Translations under genes and position numbers: made by a program
Part shown: positions 56,370 through 60,754 of the stretch, one piece after another
How the letters are laid out: every line of letters begins with the position of its first letter
How positions within the stretch are numbered: position 1 is the first letter of the stretch
From: Cylindrodendrum hubeiense
Lineage: Eukaryota; Ascomycota; Sordariomycetes; Hypocreales; Nectriaceae
Length of the DNA: 60,754 nucleotides
NCBI GenBank assembly: GCA_014621425.1
Contig: JAANBB010000239.1
Span: 1-60,754, forward strand
Direction: 5' to 3'
Notes under the pieces: generated by a model
Seen by the model: the letters and a program-made list of their open reading frames with translations, nothing else
Told to the model about the DNA's origin: nothing
Databases searched by the model: none

Positions 56370-57402
56370 GGTGGAACCCCAGCTCCGGCTACCCGGCGGC
56401 GTGAAGTGAGGCTGAGGTTAGACGGCAGCCAATGGAGGACGGGAATTGAGTGGTGAGACGGAGAGAAGCACGAAGAGTAAACAGCACCGATCAACACTGG
56501 TAAACAACTGGCTTTGGGGAACTGACAAGCTGCCGTCAGAGTGGACAGGCACGAACGGGGATTTGCAAAAAGAATGGAACGGGGATGCAAGATGCGTCTT
56601 GGCAAAGATCGGGCTCGTCGGCGAAGAAACTTGGCATGTGGAGGTGGGAACACAGGCGGACGCGGAAACGCCCCCAGATACACCGATGACGTCGGCGTCC
56701 AATTGGACGCAAACGCTTCTGCAACGGCACATCTCTTTAGACGATAGCGGCATTGCCACCCTGGAAAATGGCACAAATGGCACCTCCAGGCCGCTAACAG
56801 ACGTTGCCGTCCCTGTGCTTTTGGCACTGTACGACGCGTGCATAAAATTTGACAAGTACCTGGCCAGTGCGCAGCAGCGGCTGCTCTCTTGTGCAGATGT
56901 ACTCCGTACGCCAAGGAGAGAGCAAGTCCAGTCCACTGAGCGGTCCACTGAGAGGTCCACTGTATCTTCTGCGTCCCAGCACTCCCGTAGGCTCTCTGCC
57001 AGTGGAGCCTCTCCATTGGTTCCTCGCCGAGGTACAGCGAGTCCAAGTACCCTTCTCTCCAGGTATGCTAGGGCGGACCACTTATTAGTCAATTTAGCAT
57101 CCATCATTTGCTTCCCTAGATGCCAGCTCTTTTTTCACACAACTTCCACCGTGACGCCGCGCGAAGCCATCCTCAACCCGGGCCAGATGTACCCGCCCTC
57201 CGTCCCGTAAACTACCTTACCCATCCACCACTCTGATTTGCTGCAGGCTTTCTACAATAACCTAGGCTGCTTCCAGCACGTGCCTTGTTGACATCAGCCG
57301 TTGCTTGTTTCGCAGCCGTTATTGGGCCCAGCCGCGTCTTGATCGCTGCAGGTGGTTGTGTTGTCTTCGTGTTACTGGTGTCGGTTATGCAGTGACAGCA
57401 GC
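56370..57402. promoter_or_regulatory. Divergent promoter between TOK channel and alpha/beta-hydrolase genes
   Basis: About 1 kb that should hold two outward promoters. Three long overlapping open frames occur on both strands because stop codons happen to be rare, but none has a recognisable motif. Small direct repeats of ggtccactga lie at about 56932-56960. Confidence 0.45.
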
Positions 57403-58673
57403 ATGCGAGGATGCCCTCGTACTCCAACACTCCGTGGCTGCCGCCTCTTCACCACTCCATTCGCCCTCAGGCCACGGCGGTCCTTCAGTACCCAAAACCA
57501 TGAGCGCGTTGAGGTGCCATGCGGCTCTGCCGGTAGTGTCACCATCGAGTAAGGACGCCCACTTATCAACATGCACATCAAAACTGACCACCATGTTGCA
57601 GTCTCCTCAACATAGCAAACCACCCCCCATGCTCCCCCTTCTTCATCCACCTCCCTCCCTTTCCCCGGCTTGACGGGCTTCCTGCGCCGTTGCCCGAGTT
57701 CCTCCGGGGAAAACCAGTTGCCAGCATCAACTATCGATGGACCTCCCCTGCTGCAGCTTCTGCAGGTCGTGATTCGGATAACACTTCGCAGTGGCCGATG
57801 CCAATCCATGACACCTGCTTCGCCTATTCTTGGCTTGTAGAGAATCTCGCGCCCGAGGGCCAGCAGCGGCGCGACATTTACGTGTATGGCTCTCACCTGG
57901 GGGGAAGCCTGGCAACGTCCCTCTCCCTGACAGAGACGCACCCTCACATGCGATTTGCCGTTAGAGGCGTCATCTCCTACAATGGTGTCTACAACTGGAC
58001 CATGTTTCTTCCCGACCATCCAGTTAACCGGCCATCCAAGCGAGCCAAGAACCCGACACGCCCATCACCCCCTGAAGGCACGCATCTCCATCGCCTCCAG
58101 GAGTTGCTGCCGGATTTATTCAGGTCTCCCGAGGATATGTTTGATGTGTTTGTGAGCCCGGGAATGTTATTTCACAACCCAGGACTTCTGGTACCGTCAT
58201 CGTACAGAATATCGGGCGAGGAAGCTGCAGCACTCGAAGCCTTGGTCAACCCAGACTCTGACACACCCCCTCCCAAGATCCCTCGCAAGTCGCACCTCAT
58301 ATTTCCGCCGCGCACTTCGACACTAAAAATCCCCGAGACTCTGTTCCTCTATGACTCTCCAACGGTGGCGCTGACAAAGAAGCCGGGAAAACGAATGCTA
58401 GCGACATCTCGAGGAAACACCATGGAGAGTCAGGCGCTTGAGTTGGTCGAGCTGATGAGGCGAAGCCTCGAAAAGGTCGAGCTCAAAGAGCGGAGCAAAT
58501 GGGACGACGAACTTTCCGGCTGGGACGAAGAGACAGAGCGGAGAGTCCAGGCAGTGGAAATCGGTGATGAAAGGGAGACGCTGGAGCTGAACAAGCTGGG
58601 AGAGGAAGCGATCCGGGACTGGCTGGCGGACAGAATTGGGGATGACGGGATGGACACTGGAATGATAGAATGA
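57403..58673 (+). CDS. Mitochondrial-looking alpha/beta-hydrolase-fold protein, possibly inactive
   Basis: Two exons (57403-57548, 57602-58673) give 405 residues. The N-terminus, MRGCPRTPTLRGCRLFTTP followed by RPRRSFSTQ, is a convincing presequence. The alpha/beta-hydrolase fold is suggested by FFIHLPPFPRLDGLP, VASINYRW, the nucleophile-elbow-like DIYVYGSHLGGSLATSL (142-158) and later GVISYNGVYNW. At the elbow, where active enzymes usually read GHSLGG, this protein reads GSHLGG (145-150), so His occupies the nucleophile position. The C-terminal third is rich in charged helices (ELMRRSLEKVELKERSKWDD). I do not recognise a named family. The intron donor gtaagg and acceptor gttgcag are in phase. 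A non-enzymatic or altered role is inference. Confidence 0.78.
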
Positions 58674-60525
58674 TACCCAAATTTTCGCACATGCTAGTCT
58701 TCTTGAACAGATCATGTATACATAGATGGTAGATTGAGAAACTGTATCGCAACTATCGCCCTGTAGTGCTCTGGTGTTCTGGTGCTCCGATGTTCTCTGG
58801 TGGGACGTCATGCACAACAGGTGACATTCATCGTGGGGGCGGGATGGCACTAACGAGATCCCAAGGCGCACGGGAAAGCTTAACAGGTGGAGCTGCACTG
58901 ATAGGCCAATTCGGGAGACTGTCTGGACACCCTTATTCTGCGACATCCGACCCTGGCAACCTGCCCATGACGGGGAAGGGCGAAGGGCGAAGGGGTGGAG
59001 GGAGGGGAAGGCCGATGCAGGAAACAAGACTCAGCGCGGTATTGCGCAGCAGCGTGCTGTAGCAGCATGCTGTAGCAGCAGGGATCCCGTGCGTATGCAG
59101 TACTGGCTGTGATGGAGCAGCTTATCTCTTTGCAACATCCTCATCAAACAGAGCCCAGGATGGCGGACGGGTGTCACACCTTCCTTGCTGCTTGCTGCTT
59201 GCTGCTTGTCGGAGTGGGAATGGGAATGGGGGACAGTCAATGAGGGAGGGAGTGGGCCATCCAGCCATGGCGATGAAATGACAATTGGCCAATGCTGGAA
59301 GGGCCTTCGTATTTGATTGTGTCTGCGGCGTAGTCTCGCGACGTGCGGTACTCACCATGACAAACGTAGGTATGAAGTACTGTACTTGAAGCTGGCCAGC
59401 CAACCTCGGGTCCCTGGTATGACGGAATGAGGTACCTTAGCCGCCGCAACCACGAATGGAATTACTCAATAGAAGGGTAAAATTACGGCCTCGCAGCTGG
59501 CCATCCCATGAACCCTTCATCCGCTCCGGTTCTCCACGGCAACCTCGTTTCGGCTTGCCTCCCCTTAATCATGAATCATGTATCCATCGAATACCAGATG
59601 CACTGCATCTTCGGTTCGCTACCAGATTACTACGTCACGCCACGGCCACTCATCACCATCCGGCATGCAACACGACACGCTGGACTCGCAGCGAGATTAC
59701 CGGCGTTTCTGAAGCTTCCAGGCATCGTCCCCAATCTCCCAGGGGGGGACTGGGAGTACCTCCTCCTGGGCGGGTTAGGAGGGCGCCAACGCCAACAAAC
59801 AGGGCCTGTGGCCTACTATAATTATAGTCAGGTGGAGGCTGGTCCCGCCCTGCTGCAGGGCCCGTGGTGGACCCCCCTGTGGTCTCGACTTTGGAGAGAG
59901 GGACTTCCATGTTGTTCAGCGGCTGCTGAAGTCTCACTGCGTGGTGGTTGAGTCGCTGCGGTTCGCTGAGATTTGCTGACAAGACACGAATGGATGACAG
60001 TGAGACACAGGCACGCGCGCCTCGCTGATCCGACCCAGGTTTCACCTCTTGTCCCGGATTCTCCCAGAACCCAGGCCGTCTTCGTCGCCATCTCCGTCTC
60101 CGTGCCTTGAAGCCTCAGGTACCTCCCGCCAACACTGGCAAAACGGGGAAAGCTCCGCCTCGAACGCCTACGTGCCTCTCCCCCAATCATCTCATCTCCC
60201 CTTCCCCCTCTCCCATCTGGACCTCTCCCCATCAGACCTCCTCTTCTACTTCTTCCTCCTTCACCACCATAACTACAACCGCATCTCCCAGACATCTCCG
60301 TCCCCCCAAGCATCCTTCGGTACGTGGACCTCCCCGGCGCCTTGCAGACGTCGAATACCCCCGGCGTCTTGGTCCCGAAGCTTATCGTCCTGTTCCACTG
60401 TTCTGGCGACGGAACCAGAGTGGGCACACAGACAAGCTTCGAAAGCTACGAACCATCCAAGCTAATAATCAACCATCTCTAGATCTTCCTCCACGAATTC
60501 TCAGCCAGACTCACTATCCGTCAAA
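58674..60525. other. Long intergenic region
   Basis: About 1.85 kb between the alpha/beta-hydrolase gene and the small protein at the right edge. It includes repeated tgctgtagcagc and gcttgctgc motifs at about 59040-59210, and a pyrimidine-rich leader-like stretch from about 60050 on. An ATG-started frame at 59508-59951 has no recognisable feature. No RNA gene was seen. Confidence 0.45.
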
Positions 60526-60754
60526 ATGCCCGGCATTCGTGAGTATTCCCCTCCCCGCCACTCGATTTGCGCCCGATACACTCCGCTCAACGGCGCTTCC
60601 TCTGCTCCCCTCCATCGGCCACCCCCTGCCTCGTCGCTAATGCTGACATGATGCGCCAGCTCTCCACGCCCTCGACAACCTGAAGGCCAAGTTTAAGGCT
60701 GCCTTCAGGAAGAAGACTGCTCCCGCCGAGACCACCCCGGCTGAGACGAAGCCC
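60526..60754 (+). CDS. Small Lys/Ala-rich fungal protein, N-terminal part (cut by window edge)
   Basis: Exon 1 (60526-60538) encodes four and a third codons. It splices through gtgagt...gcgccag (intron 60539-60659) into an exon that runs off the window. The product begins MPGIPLHALDNLKAKFK and continues with a basic, then Pro/Glu/Thr-rich stretch. The pattern of a short amphipathic Leu/Lys segment followed by an Ala/Glu/Pro tail resembles small uncharacterised proteins common in filamentous ascomycetes. The long pyrimidine-rich leader and the tcaaaATG start context would suit strong expression. The stop is beyond the edge, so full length is unknown. Confidence 0.7.

Noticed and set aside
56186..57210. 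Three long overlapping open frames on both strands (229-286 codons)
   Set aside because: They overlap one another and the 5' end of the TOK channel gene; two have no ATG start and none has a recognisable domain. This is chance lack of stops in promoter DNA.
59508..59951. 147-codon ATG-started frame near the right end
   Set aside because: No motif, no plausible splice partner, and a biased Gly/Leu/Pro composition late in the frame; not enough to call a gene.

Overview
The window is nuclear DNA from a filamentous ascomycete (Pezizomycotina, most likely Sordariomycetes; I cannot name the genus). Genes are intron-poor to moderately split. Most introns are 48-160 nt with GT...CTRAC/CTAAT...AG signals. 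Fungal-specific families are present: a TOK-type K+ channel, Zds1, the DUF2433 family and a fungal STAND-type N-terminal domain. The two tRNA genes are of eukaryotic intron-containing type. There is no operon, CRISPR array or phage structure.

Layout, left to right. A truncated unknown gene (1-295, -). A hydroxyacid-oxoacid transhydrogenase (900-2577, -). A doubtful ORF near 3.3-4.0 kb. An S58/DmpA-type peptidase (4431-5639, +). SEC3 of the exocyst (6655-11265, +). A large disordered nuclear protein with KEN repeats (12065-14938, +). Two tandem intron-bearing tRNA-Leu(CAA) genes (16055-16379, +). A UFD4/TRIP12-type HECT ligase (17606-23502, -). The branched-chain keto-acid dehydrogenase E1 alpha gene (26160-27554, -) stands head to head with COQ5 (28642-29625, +), with a small membrane ORF between them. 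A DUF2433 metallophosphoesterase-like RGG protein (30157-32317, -). A Zds1-type protein (36117-39057, +).

From about 39.7 to 46 kb lies a stretch that looks accessory. It holds a BTB protein, a solo fungal STAND-type N-terminal protein with a cysteine-rich region, and a small orphan. Housekeeping genes then resume. The complex I 30-kDa subunit (46486-47410, -) is divergent from NOT4 of CCR4-NOT (47829-53359, +). A TOK K+ channel (53796-56369, -) is divergent from a mitochondrial-looking alpha/beta-hydrolase-fold protein (57403-58673, +). The start of a small lysine-rich protein is cut by the right edge.

Four genes converge on mitochondrial energy and cofactor metabolism (BCKDHA, COQ5, NDUFS3, and probably HOT). 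Others serve polarity and secretion (SEC3, Zds1) or protein and mRNA turnover (UFD4, NOT4). The most informative oddities are: the 3' half of NOT4, reachable only through an unusually long intron and then broken by a frame discontinuity; covarying hairpins in the two tRNA introns; a His/Asp repeat tail on the K+ channel; and two enzyme-fold proteins whose catalytic motifs look altered. I found no clear evidence of a wholly new multi-gene system.
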